NCBI GenBank assembly: GCA_003021685.1
Contig: PXRO01000008.1
Coordinates: 16,319-80,318 of the forward strand
Length of the DNA: 64,000 nt
Source of the DNA: Halobacteriales archaeon QS_4_62_28
Lineage (GTDB): Archaea > Halobacteriota > Halobacteria > Halobacteriales > Haloarculaceae
Direction: 5' to 3'
Positions 35,005 to 43,757 of this stretch are shown in pieces (position 1 is the first letter of the stretch; the number at the start of each line of letters is the position of its first letter). The position numbers and the translations under genes were made by a program. The notes beneath the pieces were generated by a model. It worked only from the letters and a program-made list of their open reading frames with translations. It was not told the origin of the DNA and ran no database searches.

Positions 35005-36255
35005 ATGACACTGGACCCGGTGCACGTCGACGGCATCGCGCGGCTGGCAGGGCAAATCGAGCAGGGCGTCGACGAGCAAGACCACCGGGAGTTCGCAGAG
35101 ACCGTCTGGCAGGAGTTTCTGGATCCACTGCTCGTCGAGGGAACACCGGTCCTGGAACCGATTGGCGAGCAGCGGCGTCTCGAAGTGGATATTCAGGACG
35201 CAGCGCTCCAGGAGACGCCGTTTCCGACCCAGCACGGCCTCGACTCGGGGACGATCAACCCGACGACGTTCAAGAACGGCCTCGTGCTTGACGTGGCCCA
35301 GGCCGCGATGAGTGCGGTCCCCTCAGATCTGGACCTGCATCGCGGTCGAACGATCATCATGACCGCCCACTCGAACGACGCGACAGTGGCGCTGGACGAG
35401 GAGTGGCGGATGGACGACGAAGGGTACGTCCGCAAGCGGGTCCTCCAGACCCCGCGCGTCGACCGCTACGAGCAGGACGTGGTCCACGCACTCGCGCTGT
35501 ATCTCTCGGAGAGTGAACACGCCCTCGAACAGGCAGACATCGTCGAGGATCTGCTCGTACTCGACGGACCGATCTACCCGACCGGACTGCTGCAATGGGC
35601 CGATCACGACCCGGAACTGGCGGAGCTGCTGGTCAAAGACGACGTACTGGAGGTGGTCGAAAACTACGTGCGACTGGTCGAGCGGTTCCTCGACCGGGGG
35701 GTGCCACTCGTGGGCTTTGTCAAGTCGACGGGATCGAAGGCGATCACGCAGGCCGTTCGCCGTGACCGGGGGTCGGCACCGTGGGCAAACGACGCCGCTT
35801 TCTTCACCAAACTGCTGGAACGGCGTGACGAAGACGGCAAGCGCCTGACCGACGGGCTGACGTGTACGAACTGGTTTCGCTCGCGAGTGGGGATCGACCA
35901 GCCGCTCTCGACGGACGGCGACGCCCTCGGCATCGAGCGCGAGCGTTCCCCGGAGGCATACGAGGTCACGTTCTGTCTGGTGTACGACCCCCGCGAGGAC
36001 CTGCTCTACCGCATCGAAGCCCCCTACGGCGTCACCCGTGACGACGACACCCGCGACGCGATCACTCACCAGTTGCTGGCAGATGTGGCCGCAGAGCGAG
36101 GCCCGCCACTCGCCATCGTTAAGGCCGACGAACTCGCCCGGATCGGAATGGACGAGAAGGCGGCGCTCCGCGAGAAAATCGAGGAACGGTTCGATAGTGA
36201 CCGCCAGCGCGAGTACAACGACACGCGCTGGGGCGCGGAGTTCGAGGATCTTTAA
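35005..36255 (+). CDS. nurA: NurA domain nuclease (DNA end resection)
   Basis: A 416-residue protein of the NurA family, the 5'-3' nuclease that works with HerA, Mre11 and Rad50 in archaeal double-strand break resection. The NurA core shows the acidic motif LLVLDGPIYPTGLLQ (catalytic Asp), PLVGFVKSTGSKAITQAVRR and a C-terminal IVKADELARIGMDEK. An ~80-residue N-terminal helical extension precedes it. The ATG at 35005 lies ~26 nt below TTCTTATAC (leaderless). HerA lies 1.4 kb downstream; two minus-strand genes separate the pair. Confidence 0.85.
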   Translation: MTLDPVHVDGIARLAGQIEQGVDEQDHREFAETVWQEFLDPLLVEGTPVLEPIGEQRRLEVDIQDAALQETPFPTQHGLDSGTINPTTFKNGLVLDVAQAAMSAVPSDLDLHRGRTIIMTAHSNDATVALDEEWRMDDEGYVRKRVLQTPRVDRYEQDVVHALALYLSESEHALEQADIVEDLLVLDGPIYPTGLLQWADHDPELAELLVKDDVLEVVENYVRLVERFLDRGVPLVGFVKSTGSKAITQAVRRDRGSAPWANDAAFFTKLLERRDEDGKRLTDGLTCTNWFRSRVGIDQPLSTDGDALGIERERSPEAYEVTFCLVYDPREDLLYRIEAPYGVTRDDDTRDAITHQLLADVAAERGPPLAIVKADELARIGMDEKAALREKIEERFDSDRQREYNDTRWGAEFEDL

Positions 36256-36599
36256 ACTTCCTGGCCGGCTTCCTGCACCTGGATCACTTCCAGTTCGACA
36301 TCGTCCTCGGGGACGCCCAGACGAGCGAACTGGGTCCTGACGTGGTCTTTCGCGGCCTCGATGGCGTCGTCCCGGCCGGCAAAGCCCCTGGGCATCGGCG
36401 ATTCGAAGGCCACCTTGACCTCTTTGCCGTCGATTTGCTGTGACTGGCCGCCGCTCTCGACCTCGTAGAACGCGTCACACACCCAGACATAGGGCGCGTC
36501 CTCGTCTGGCGCGCCCTTGAACGAGGGGGCTGGTTCGCCCTGTTCGTACAGCGTGCCGGTCAGTGCCGTCCCACCTGCCTGGCCACGGATTAGCAACAT
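36252..36599 (-). CDS. DUF7113-like haloarchaeal protein
   Basis: A 115-residue protein beginning MLLIRGQAGGTALTGTLYEQ and ending EVIQVQEAGQEV. It has a beta-rich N-terminal half with DAPYVWVCDAFYEVE and a helix (RDDAIEAAKDHVRTQFARLG). No catalytic residues stand out. Its stop overlaps the nurA stop by 4 bp (convergent). The name follows resemblance to a haloarchaeal DUF I recall as 7113, from memory only; function unknown. Confidence 0.65.
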   Translation of the reverse strand: MLLIRGQAGGTALTGTLYEQGEPAPSFKGAPDEDAPYVWVCDAFYEVESGGQSQQIDGKEVKVAFESPMPRGFAGRDDAIEAAKDHVRTQFARLGVPEDDVELEVIQVQEAGQEV

Positions 36600-36696
36600 G
36601 GTGTGTGATACGGTGTCAAGGGGTAAAAGAGTCGCCCCGACAGGCTGTTATCCGGTCGACAGCGGGCGGCGGCACTGCCAGTGGCGAGCGAGTCGG

Positions 36697-37482
36697 CTAC
36701 CGAGACACGTCGACGACGACGGGCAGGTGGTCTGAGGGATAGCGGTGTTCGGTGCGGTCGGTCGGGATGGCGTGGTGGGCAACCCGGCACTCGTCGCTGA
36801 CGAAGACGTGATCGATCTTCCGGTCGGGCAAGAACTCGTGGAAGTCCGTCCGTGTCGTCGCTGGACCGTGGTGGTGGTCGGCCACGCGCAGTGCCGACTG
36901 GAGGCGGTGTTCACCGACAGTGGCCCCGTCGAGACGCTCGTACGCGGGTGATCCGGCGACGCTGTTGAGATCACCTGAAACGACCGGGATGTCGTCGTCG
37001 AGCAGGTCCCCCAGACGGTCGACGATCAGACCCGCACCGCGACGGCGTGCTTTCTCACCCTCGTGGTCCAGGTGCGTGTTGCAGACCAGCAGCGGCCGCT
37101 CGCTGCCGCCGTCGAGTCGGACCCAGGTCGCGATGCGGGGGTAGCGGGCGTCCCAGCCGACGCTCCCGGCCTCGTCTGGCATCTCCGAGAGCCAGAACGT
37201 TCCGGTATCGGTGGCCCGGAACCGGTCGGCGCTGAAACCGACCGGCGTGTACTCGCCCTCGCCGTCGGCGACCTGGCGGGACTGGCCGACCCATTCGTAG
37301 CCATCGAGCGTGTCGGTGATGTACTCGTACTGGTGGGGAAGTGGTTCCTGCAGCCCGATCACGTCCGGGTCGTGGTACCGGAGCAGCCCCACGAGATGAT
37401 CGCGGCGGTTCAGCCAGGCGTCGTCACCATCCCCGTCAGTGTCGACGCGAACGTTCAACGACAGTACACGGAGGTCGTCCAT
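36697..37482 (-). CDS. Endonuclease/exonuclease/phosphatase (EEP) family hydrolase
   Basis: A 261-residue EEP-fold enzyme. Metal and catalytic residues are visible: LSLNVRVDTDGD (Asn), VIGLQEPLPHQYEY (Glu), CNTHLDHEGEKAR (His-Asp), VVSGDLNSVAGSPAY (Asp-Asn), KIDHVFVSDE and the final HRYPSDHLPVVVDV (Asp-His). Members include DNases and phosphodiesterases for sugars or lipids; the substrate is unknown. It lies between nurA and herA on the opposite strand. A miniature element (37511-37590) lies in its promoter; the element's edge could supply its TATA box 27-28 nt above the ATG at 37482. Confidence 0.88.
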   Translation of the reverse strand: MDDLRVLSLNVRVDTDGDGDDAWLNRRDHLVGLLRYHDPDVIGLQEPLPHQYEYITDTLDGYEWVGQSRQVADGEGEYTPVGFSADRFRATDTGTFWLSEMPDEAGSVGWDARYPRIATWVRLDGGSERPLLVCNTHLDHEGEKARRRGAGLIVDRLGDLLDDDIPVVSGDLNSVAGSPAYERLDGATVGEHRLQSALRVADHHHGPATTRTDFHEFLPDRKIDHVFVSDECRVAHHAIPTDRTEHRYPSDHLPVVVDVSR

Positions 37483-37510
37483 GGGGTATCTCTGGCTGTC
37501 GCCGACAGTA

Positions 37511-37590
37511 ATACTGTCGGACGTAACTGTGTAGAGATATTCGGCACCGTGGGGTGGCGAAATCTTCCACGGACGTACGTCCGACAGTAT
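37511..37590. repeat. Miniature inverted-repeat element (B1)
   Basis: Perfect 15-bp terminal inverted repeats: ATACTGTCGGACGTA at 37511-37525 and TACGTCCGACAGTAT at 37576-37590; total 80 bp. The core GGGGTGGCGAAAT is shared with the copy at 42273-42352. It sits between the divergent EEP and herA genes. The left flank CCGACAGTA mirrors the left end, as if a second element end abuts. Outward TATA-like words occur at both ends. Confidence 0.75.
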
Positions 37591-37638
37591 AAGCCTTCGG
37601 GGGAAAGGGGTTAGTCACGTGAGCCGCATTGGTCGGGT

Positions 37639-39447
37639 ATGTCTGATCTCGGGGATTTCACGGACTTCGACGGCGACGACGGGGAGACAGCGAGTGAGAC
37701 GAACGACCAGAACGGGTTCGAAGGCTTAGACGTCGAACCCGCTGGCAGTGATCACGGTGTGGGCGTCCTCTCGGCATCTGAAGGACTGATGATCTGTGAA
37801 GACGAACGCGACACCTGCTTGCGGGCATACGTCACCGTCGGCAACCGCTCGGACGTTCGCATCGGGAAGTACCTGCTCGTTCCCTACCCCGACACAGCGG
37901 GCGGGCGCGCCAGCCAGACCGCGGGCGAACGGCTCTTCTGTCGGATCTCTGCACTGGAGTACGCCCAAGAGTTCCGGGCCGACGACGCGACCGAGATTCA
38001 CGCCCGGCGGGCGATGCGCTCGAACGGCATCGACGAACAGGACTTCAAGTTCATGGCGACGCTGGACCCGGTCGCGGTGCTCTACGAGGACGGCGGCGAA
38101 CTCAAGCGGCGGATGACCGACCGGGTGCCAAAGCCCGAAACCGTCGTCCGGCAAGCCACCGACAAGAACGAGATCAAGACCGGACTGAAGATTCCCGGCG
38201 ACGGCGTGTTCCTGGGCCACCTCTCGGTCGGTGGTGAGACGGTCCGGACCGCGGCCGAACCGCCGACAATCGACTACCGGCTGACGGACAACTACGAGGA
38301 CGGTGACCCGCTCGTCTTTCGCCATACCCTCGTCGCTGGCGGGACCGGATCGGGCAAGACCCACGGCTCGAAGAACGTTCTCCGGCAGTTCCTCGCCGAC
38401 GACCGCACCTACCCCATCGAGGGCGATGATCGGTCGGCCTCGCCGTGTCTGGTGATGTTCGACCCGCAGGACGAGTACGCCCAGATGCACGACGACGGGG
38501 AGTTACCCGACGAGTTCACGCGCCGGTGCGAGCGCGAAGACATCGCCTACGGCGGCCACGACGACACTACTGCCTTCGTCCCGAAAGTCGCCGGTACGAG
38601 TTATGCGGCCAGCCACCACCGCGCCGAGCAGGTCGAGTTCACCATTCCCTTCTCGATGGTCCACGATAACCCGTGGCTGATCGCCGGTAGCCGGCTCAAC
38701 GACAACCAGTACAGCGCGTTGCACTACCTGCTCGACCAGTTCCGCACGGAGTACGGCGAGTCCGGCACCTACGATCAGTTCACGACGTTCCTCGACGACC
38801 CCGCGCTCAAGGAGGAACTCGACGAGGCCGGGCGCGTCCACGAGGCCACCTTCGACGCGGTAAAGCGCCGTGCCTACGGCTTCGGCGGTGTGTTCGACCA
38901 GGACGCTCGTCCCATCACGGAGATGGTCAAGCAGTTCGTGCGCGCAGGCGGGATCAGCGTCGTCCCGACCTACCACATCAACGACTCCCGGTCGAAGACA
39001 GCGGTGGTCCTGGCGCTGGCGTCGATGCTCGTCGACGAGAAGCTCTCGAACAACCCGACCCACGAGCGCATCAAGGAGACGCCGCTCGTTCTCGGGATGG
39101 ACGAGGCCCACAACTTCCTCACCGACGCCGACAGCGTCCAGGCCCGGAAAGTGATCGGGAAGTTCACCGAAGCGGCAAAACAGGGCCGCAAGGAACGACT
39201 CGGCCTGTTTCTGATCACGCAGGACCCCCAGGATATCGCCGACTCCGTATTCAAACAGATCAACACGACAGTCGTATTGAACCTCGGCGACGAGGACGCC
39301 ATCTCCGCAGTGAACATTCCCCCGAACCTGGAGTCGAAAGTCCCCTACATGGAGAAAGGTCAGATGGTCGTCTACTCGCCGGATAACTCCGAACCCGTCG
39401 AAATCCAGGGACTTGCGACGTGTGTGACCAAACACGGCCGGGATTGA
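37639..39447 (+). CDS. herA: HerA-like ATPase/helicase (DUF87)
   Basis: A 602-residue hexameric ATPase of the HerA/FtsK superfamily that partners NurA in DNA end processing. N-terminal acidic tail, then a HAS-barrel-like domain (~50-190). Walker A is LVAGGTGSGKTHGSKN at ~232-247, Walker B CLVMFDPQDEY, a second acidic box VLGMDEAHNFL, and a sensor segment LFLITQDPQDIADSVFKQ with arginine-finger-like residues nearby. It ends with the HerA tail NSEPVEIQGLATCVTKHG. The ATG at 37639 lies ~50 nt downstream of the miniature element's GTATAAG word. Confidence 0.88.
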   Translation: MSDLGDFTDFDGDDGETASETNDQNGFEGLDVEPAGSDHGVGVLSASEGLMICEDERDTCLRAYVTVGNRSDVRIGKYLLVPYPDTAGGRASQTAGERLFCRISALEYAQEFRADDATEIHARRAMRSNGIDEQDFKFMATLDPVAVLYEDGGELKRRMTDRVPKPETVVRQATDKNEIKTGLKIPGDGVFLGHLSVGGETVRTAAEPPTIDYRLTDNYEDGDPLVFRHTLVAGGTGSGKTHGSKNVLRQFLADDRTYPIEGDDRSASPCLVMFDPQDEYAQMHDDGELPDEFTRRCEREDIAYGGHDDTTAFVPKVAGTSYAASHHRAEQVEFTIPFSMVHDNPWLIAGSRLNDNQYSALHYLLDQFRTEYGESGTYDQFTTFLDDPALKEELDEAGRVHEATFDAVKRRAYGFGGVFDQDARPITEMVKQFVRAGGISVVPTYHINDSRSKTAVVLALASMLVDEKLSNNPTHERIKETPLVLGMDEAHNFLTDADSVQARKVIGKFTEAAKQGRKERLGLFLITQDPQDIADSVFKQINTTVVLNLGDEDAISAVNIPPNLESKVPYMEKGQMVVYSPDNSEPVEIQGLATCVTKHGRD

Positions 39448-39488
39448 ACAGTCGAAGGATATAATCGACATCCATGTGAAATCATAAC

Positions 39489-39917
39489 ATGGGCAAGCGA
39501 ATCCTCGTCCCGGTCGACAGTTCCGAGCAGGCAAAAGAAGCCTGTGAGTTCGTCCGGTCTGAGTTTCCCGAGGCGACGATTGTCCTCCTGCACGTCATCA
39601 ACCCGACGGAGGCGGGCTACAGCGCGCAGGCGTCGATTCCATCCTTCTCCGAGGAGTGGTACGAACAGCAGCAGGCGACCGCAGAACAGTTGTTCGACGA
39701 ACTCATCGGAGGCCTCGACACCACCGAAACCGGTGTCGAGCGTGTCGTCGAGGTCGGCCGGCCGACGAACGTCATCGTCGACTACGCCGACGACCACGAC
39801 ATCGATCAGGTTGTCATGGGCAGCCACGGTCGTTCAGGCGTCTCGCGCATCCTGCTGGGCAGCGTCGCCGAAACCGTCGTCCGACGGGCGTCCGTGCCGG
39901 TGACAGTAGCACGGTGA
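39489..39917 (+). CDS. Universal stress protein (UspA family)
   Basis: A 142-residue single-domain USP with the ATP-binding signature GSHGRSGVSRILLGSVAETV (G-2x-G-9x-G-S/T) at ~109-128 and N-terminal KRILVPVDSSEQAKEA. It likely binds ATP and modulates stress physiology. It follows herA by 41 bp on the same strand and could be co-transcribed, though a separate promoter is equally possible (AT-rich AATCATAAC before the ATG). It is one of several USP-type genes in the window. Confidence 0.93.
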   Translation: MGKRILVPVDSSEQAKEACEFVRSEFPEATIVLLHVINPTEAGYSAQASIPSFSEEWYEQQQATAEQLFDELIGGLDTTETGVERVVEVGRPTNVIVDYADDHDIDQVVMGSHGRSGVSRILLGSVAETVVRRASVPVTVAR

Positions 39918-40010
39918 GCGGGTCCAAACAGTATCAGTACGCGTCGCCCCCGCGCTCGCTGTCGCTGCGAACCAGCCCCATTTTAATCGCCGTCGCTCGT
40001 CGGGACCCAC

Positions 40011-40736
40011 ATGGCCAAACAGCCCCACTTGCTCGTCGAGGACGGCGACCTGAACGACATCGCGCTGGTCCCGGGTGACCCCGGTCGGGTCGACCGGATC
40101 GCACGCCAGTGTGAGAACGCCCAGACGGTCGCACAGAACCGGGAGTACACACTCGTCAACGCCAGCTACGAGGGCCGAGACCTGACGATCTGTTCGACCG
40201 GGATCGGCTCGCCGTCGGCGGCCATCGCGCTCGAAGAACTCCACGCGGTCGGCGTCGAGACGGTGCTTCGCGTCGGAACGACCGGCGCGCTCCAGTCCGG
40301 CATCGAGATCGGTGACATGGTCGTCGCGACCGGCGCGGCGAAAGACGAGGGGACGACCAGGCGCTACGAGGACGAGACGGTGCCGGCCGTTCCGGACTAC
40401 GAGGTGCTGACAGCACTGGTCGAGGCCGCCGAGGCACACGACGAGTCGGTCCACGTCGGCCCCATCGCGACGGACGACGCCTTCTATGCAGAGACCGAGG
40501 AGTACGTCGCCGCCTGGGAGGCCGCCGGTCTGCTCGCCGTCGAGATGGAGGCCGCGGCGCTGTTTACGCTTGCGCGGCGCAAGGGGATGCGTGCCGGTGC
40601 GATCTGTACCGTCGACGGGAACCTCGTCGAGGGGACCCAGAAGGGCGAGACCGACGACGGGGAACTGCCGGCGAAGGCGAAAAACAACGTCGAGCGAGCG
40701 ATCACGCTCGCACTCGACGGGGCCGCGTCGCTGTGA
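40011..40736 (+). CDS. udp: Nucleoside phosphorylase (uridine phosphorylase family)
   Basis: A 241-residue PNP/UDP family enzyme that cleaves nucleosides with phosphate. Motifs: ALVPGDPGRVDRIA (phosphate site), ICSTGIGSPSAAIALEEL, LRVGTTGALQSGIEIGD, and AVEMEAAALFTLARRKG (ribose-binding Glu) with GAICTVDGN. Uridine specificity follows the general family match and is not certain. Leaderless ATG at 40011 with TATA-like TTTTAAT ~26 nt upstream. With deoC this would support nucleoside salvage. Confidence 0.9.
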   Translation: MAKQPHLLVEDGDLNDIALVPGDPGRVDRIARQCENAQTVAQNREYTLVNASYEGRDLTICSTGIGSPSAAIALEELHAVGVETVLRVGTTGALQSGIEIGDMVVATGAAKDEGTTRRYEDETVPAVPDYEVLTALVEAAEAHDESVHVGPIATDDAFYAETEEYVAAWEAAGLLAVEMEAAALFTLARRKGMRAGAICTVDGNLVEGTQKGETDDGELPAKAKNNVERAITLALDGAASL

Positions 40737-40786
40737 GACGGCCGCGCTGCCGTTAACCTCATGCCGTTGCCACGGTGACACACTGT

Positions 40787-42253
40787 ATGCGCGACCGCTT
40801 GCGCCGGGAGTTCCAGGCGCTTGTATATCGATTTCGCCGGTTCGAGCGCTACGAGATCCGGGAGTTCCGTGCCTGGATCGAACGGACGACGACGATTGTC
40901 CATTTCTCTGTGCTCGTCTTCGTACCGCTGCTGATTGCTTTCGTCACGTACCTGGCAAACTCGCTCGAAGGGCTCTCGTTTCTACTCTTTCCCCCGCTCG
41001 CGTCAGGCGCGTACACGCTGTTTTCCAGCCCCGAGAGTCGGTATGCTTCCCCGTCGCGGTTCGTCGGTGGATTGACCCTCGGGGCAGCCTGTGGCTGGGT
41101 CGGGCTTGCCGCATCGAACGAGTACGTCACCGGGACGGCTGCGTCGATGGAGGTGACCGCGTTCTCGGCCGGACTGAGTGTGCTGCTTGTCGGACTGGTC
41201 ACCTGGCTGCTGGACCTCGAAGAGCCGTCCGCATTCTCGACGGCGCTCCTGGGACTGCTGGTGCCGCCGGCACGGCAGCCGGCCTTTCTCGCGAGTGTCT
41301 TCGGTGCGACGCTGATCGTGTCGGGGGTCTTTGCCGTCTGGCGTCGGGAGTTCTACGAGCGGCGCGCGACCGTCCTCTACCAGTCGGTCAAGGGCGACGA
41401 CCACGTGCTCGTTCCGATGGTCGGCAAACAGGCCGACGCGACGGCGATGCTGGGGGGCCGGATTGCGAGTGCTCACGACGCCGGCAAAGTCGTCTTGTTG
41501 GACGTCGTTGCAGACGACGCAATCGCACGGGCAGAGCGTACCCTGCTCGACAGTCACGGCGCTGTCGACCTCGCGAGTCCGACACCCGAGGCAGGTGGGG
41601 AGTTCTGGGACGCCGTCGAGCGATCCGCTATCTCCGATACCGTCGGTGCGCTGGAGACGCGGGCAGGCGAGATAGAGACGAAGACTGGCGTACCCTGTGA
41701 GGTCGTCGTCGCGGTCGAACGCGGCTCTCTCGGCGGGACGATTCTCCAGACGGCAACTGAGGCCAAGTGCGACCTCATTGCGACACCGTACGCCCAGCAA
41801 TACGGCCGTCTCGCGCCCTTTATCCACGACCTGTTTCGCAGCGAGATGGACGTGCTCGTCCACCGGTCGGCAGGCGGCCAGACCCGCTGGCACCGGGTGC
41901 TCGTTCCGGTCCGGCGTGCCAGCGACGTGGCTCACAGCATGATCGACTTCTCGATGCGCCTCATCAGGGCCGGCGGGCAGATCAGCGTCTGTACCTGTCT
42001 CGGGCCGACAGGTGATCGGTGGCCTGCCGAATCGATGCTCGCAGACCTGGTCGAACCGTTCGATGCACCCATCGAGACCCGCGTCTCACGAGACAATATC
42101 GTCCCGTTCCTGGCCCAGACTGCGCCGTACTACGATCTCGTGATGATCGGTGCGAGCCGGGACCGGAGCGCCGCCTCACGACTGGTCGCACCACCGACGT
42201 TCGAGGAGATTCAGGACTTGGGGACCGACGTCGCCATCGTCGACCGTGGTTAG
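40787..42253 (+). CDS. HPP-type membrane protein fused to tandem USP domains
   Basis: A 488-residue fusion. Residues ~40-190 carry five hydrophobic helices with the HPP-family phrases FLLFPPLASGAYTLFSSPES and ASPSRFVGGLTLGAACGW. Residues ~200-345 and ~360-488 look like two universal-stress-like alpha/beta domains (HVLVPMVGKQADATAMLGG, then HRVLVPVRRASDVAHSMI and VMIGASRDRSAASRL). HPP proteins include nitrite or anion transporters; USP domains would let nucleotide levels gate transport. The ATG at 40787 is preferred to a GTG at 40775. Confidence 0.8.
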   Translation: MRDRLRREFQALVYRFRRFERYEIREFRAWIERTTTIVHFSVLVFVPLLIAFVTYLANSLEGLSFLLFPPLASGAYTLFSSPESRYASPSRFVGGLTLGAACGWVGLAASNEYVTGTAASMEVTAFSAGLSVLLVGLVTWLLDLEEPSAFSTALLGLLVPPARQPAFLASVFGATLIVSGVFAVWRREFYERRATVLYQSVKGDDHVLVPMVGKQADATAMLGGRIASAHDAGKVVLLDVVADDAIARAERTLLDSHGAVDLASPTPEAGGEFWDAVERSAISDTVGALETRAGEIETKTGVPCEVVVAVERGSLGGTILQTATEAKCDLIATPYAQQYGRLAPFIHDLFRSEMDVLVHRSAGGQTRWHRVLVPVRRASDVAHSMIDFSMRLIRAGGQISVCTCLGPTGDRWPAESMLADLVEPFDAPIETRVSRDNIVPFLAQTAPYYDLVMIGASRDRSAASRLVAPPTFEEIQDLGTDVAIVDRG

Positions 42254-42272
42254 GACGCGCTCTGCCCTACTC

Positions 42273-42352
42273 ATCCTGTCGGACGTACCTATCTGAGGTT
42301 TCTCGCCACCCCGGGGTGGCGAAATGCTTCACGGACTTCCGTCCGACAGTAT
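42273..42352. repeat. Miniature inverted-repeat element (B2)
   Basis: 80 bp, same length as B1. Ends CTGTCGGACGTACC (left) and CCGTCCGACAGTAT (right, 42339-42352). It shares the core GGGGTGGCGAAAT and ACGGAC with B1. Directly downstream (42357-42371) is TCGCTTCGCTCGCTC, a GC-rich word related to the 29-bp repeats. It lies between the HPP-USP gene and samp1. Confidence 0.7.
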
Positions 42353-42459
42353 CACTCGCTTCGCTCGCTCCGTGAGGCCGGGGGCTCCACCGTGAATCAC
42401 GCTGTCGGATCGACCGCAGGTGCGCAACGCTCTTTGTCACCGGGGCCGGCGATTCGCGT

Positions 42460-42732
42460 ATGCACTGGAGGCTCTTCGCGACGCTGTCTGAGGCTGCCGA
42501 CACTGATCGTGTCCCTGTCGAGGACGCCGACACGGTCGGTGAGGCCCTCGACGCGCTGGTCGCGACCCACCCAGACCTCGAAGCCGAGATTCTGGACGAG
42601 GACGGCTCGCTTCAGGAGCACATCCGCCTGCTCCACGACGGCAGTGACCCGTTCCGGGCCGGTGAGGGACTGTCGACACCGGTCGAGGACGGCGACGAAC
42701 TCGCGCTCTTCCCCCCGGTCAGCGGTGGCTAA
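42460..42732 (+). CDS. samp1: Ubiquitin-like small archaeal modifier protein (SAMP1/MoaD-like)
   Basis: A 90-residue beta-grasp protein starting MHWRLFATLSEAADTDRVPV and ending ELALFPPVSGG. The diglycine tail is adenylated by UbaA and conjugated to target lysines (sampylation) or receives sulfur for molybdopterin synthesis. The phrase TVGEALDALVATHPDLE and the C-terminal FPPVSGG closely match Haloferax SAMP1. It overlaps the convergent GNAT gene by 4 bp. A miniature element and a GC-rich repeat lie in its upstream region. Confidence 0.9.
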   Translation: MHWRLFATLSEAADTDRVPVEDADTVGEALDALVATHPDLEAEILDEDGSLQEHIRLLHDGSDPFRAGEGLSTPVEDGDELALFPPVSGG

Positions 42733-43628
42733 TCGCTTGACTCGTCATCGGTGAGGTCCGCGGCCGTGACGAACGTCGGCCAGTCGCTGGTATCGGCCCG
42801 CACGAATGCGGCCTGGGCGACGTGGCGTGGCGTCTCAGGAATGAGGACGCGCGTGCTCTCGACGCCGAGACCGGCGGCGTCGGCCCGGATCGCGGTGAAC
42901 AGTGCGGCGGCGGCGTCGGTGTCGTCCCAGGCCCCGATGGCGTACTCGGCGATGGTCGATTCTTCGCTCTCGGTCGTCCGAACACGACAGCCCATTCCAC
43001 AGGTCTCCTCGCGCCCGACGGCGAACACCTGCTGGTCGTCGGCGAGGCGGTGGAGAGCATCGCGGGTCAGTTCCGAGAGCGCCCACGAGCGGCCGTCGTC
43101 GAGCGTCAGACCACCGAGGATCCTGCGTGCGTCGCTGTCCGTCCAGTAGTCCCAGGCCGCTGCAGGGTCGCTTTCGACGGGGAGATCCGGTTGTCCCGCC
43201 CGTGGTGCTGGCTCGGCCCACCGGAAACTGGTGGCCGGTTCGAAGCCAGCAGCCAGTGACTGGCCGAGACCCGCGTCGTTCCACGAAAAGACCATGTTGC
43301 GCGCGACGGTCCCACCGTGTCTGCCGGCCCACTCGAACAGGTGCTCGACCATACGAAGACCGAGACCCGCCTGGCGATAGTCGGGGTTGACGCGCATCCC
43401 CTGGAGCCACGCCTCGTGGTCCGAACACATGACTGCCTGGCAGAGACCACCGACATCGCCGTCCACGTCGGCGACGACCGTCCGCTGGTCGGGCCCGTCG
43501 CTCTCGACCCAGTCGAGAAACACGTCGGGAACGTAGTCGCGTTCCGCCCGGTCGTCCCAGGTATCGGCGGTGAAGGCGGCGACTGCCTCGGAGTCGTCCT
43601 CGCGTGCCTGTCGAACGCTCACGTCCAT
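42729..43628 (-). CDS. GNAT family N-acetyltransferase (two GNAT-like halves)
   Basis: A 299-residue protein. Residues 1-160 form a GNAT domain with the acetyl-CoA loop MRVNPDYRQAGLGLRMVEHL (V-x-x-x-x-Q/R-x-x-G-x-G/A). Residues ~165-299 resemble a second, degenerate GNAT-like half without a clear acetyl-CoA loop (SWALSELTRDALHRL, IRADAAGLGVESTRVLIPE). The substrate is unknown. The ATG at 43628 (MDVSVRQAREDDSEAV) is chosen over far-upstream starts that would run through the miniature element at 43671-43757. Confidence 0.85.
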   Translation of the reverse strand: MDVSVRQAREDDSEAVAAFTADTWDDRAERDYVPDVFLDWVESDGPDQRTVVADVDGDVGGLCQAVMCSDHEAWLQGMRVNPDYRQAGLGLRMVEHLFEWAGRHGGTVARNMVFSWNDAGLGQSLAAGFEPATSFRWAEPAPRAGQPDLPVESDPAAAWDYWTDSDARRILGGLTLDDGRSWALSELTRDALHRLADDQQVFAVGREETCGMGCRVRTTESEESTIAEYAIGAWDDTDAAAALFTAIRADAAGLGVESTRVLIPETPRHVAQAAFVRADTSDWPTFVTAADLTDDESSD

Positions 43629-43670
43629 ACGTACATTGTCGACGGCGAGCGCCTTGAACGTACAGCCGGT

Positions 43671-43757
43671 ATATACCGGTGGACGTACCGTTCGATACAT
43701 CTCAGCCGTCACGGTCCCCGGGCCGACTGTATCATTGCGCACGTCCACCGGTAGTAT
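43671..43757. repeat. Miniature inverted-repeat element (A1)
   Basis: Perfect 12-bp arms ACCGGTGGACGT (43675-43686) and ACGTCCACCGGT (43741-43752) within an ~87-bp element; inner GATACA/TGTATC words also pair. The left edge forms the palindrome CCGGTATATACCGG (43666-43679). The right edge touches the stop codon of gatD (TCA at 43757-43759). About 80% alike to the copy at 47734-47817. Confidence 0.75.

Noticed and set aside
38503..39534. 343-codon ORF antisense to herA
   Set aside because: HerA Walker motifs show the real strand; the antisense frame lacks motifs.
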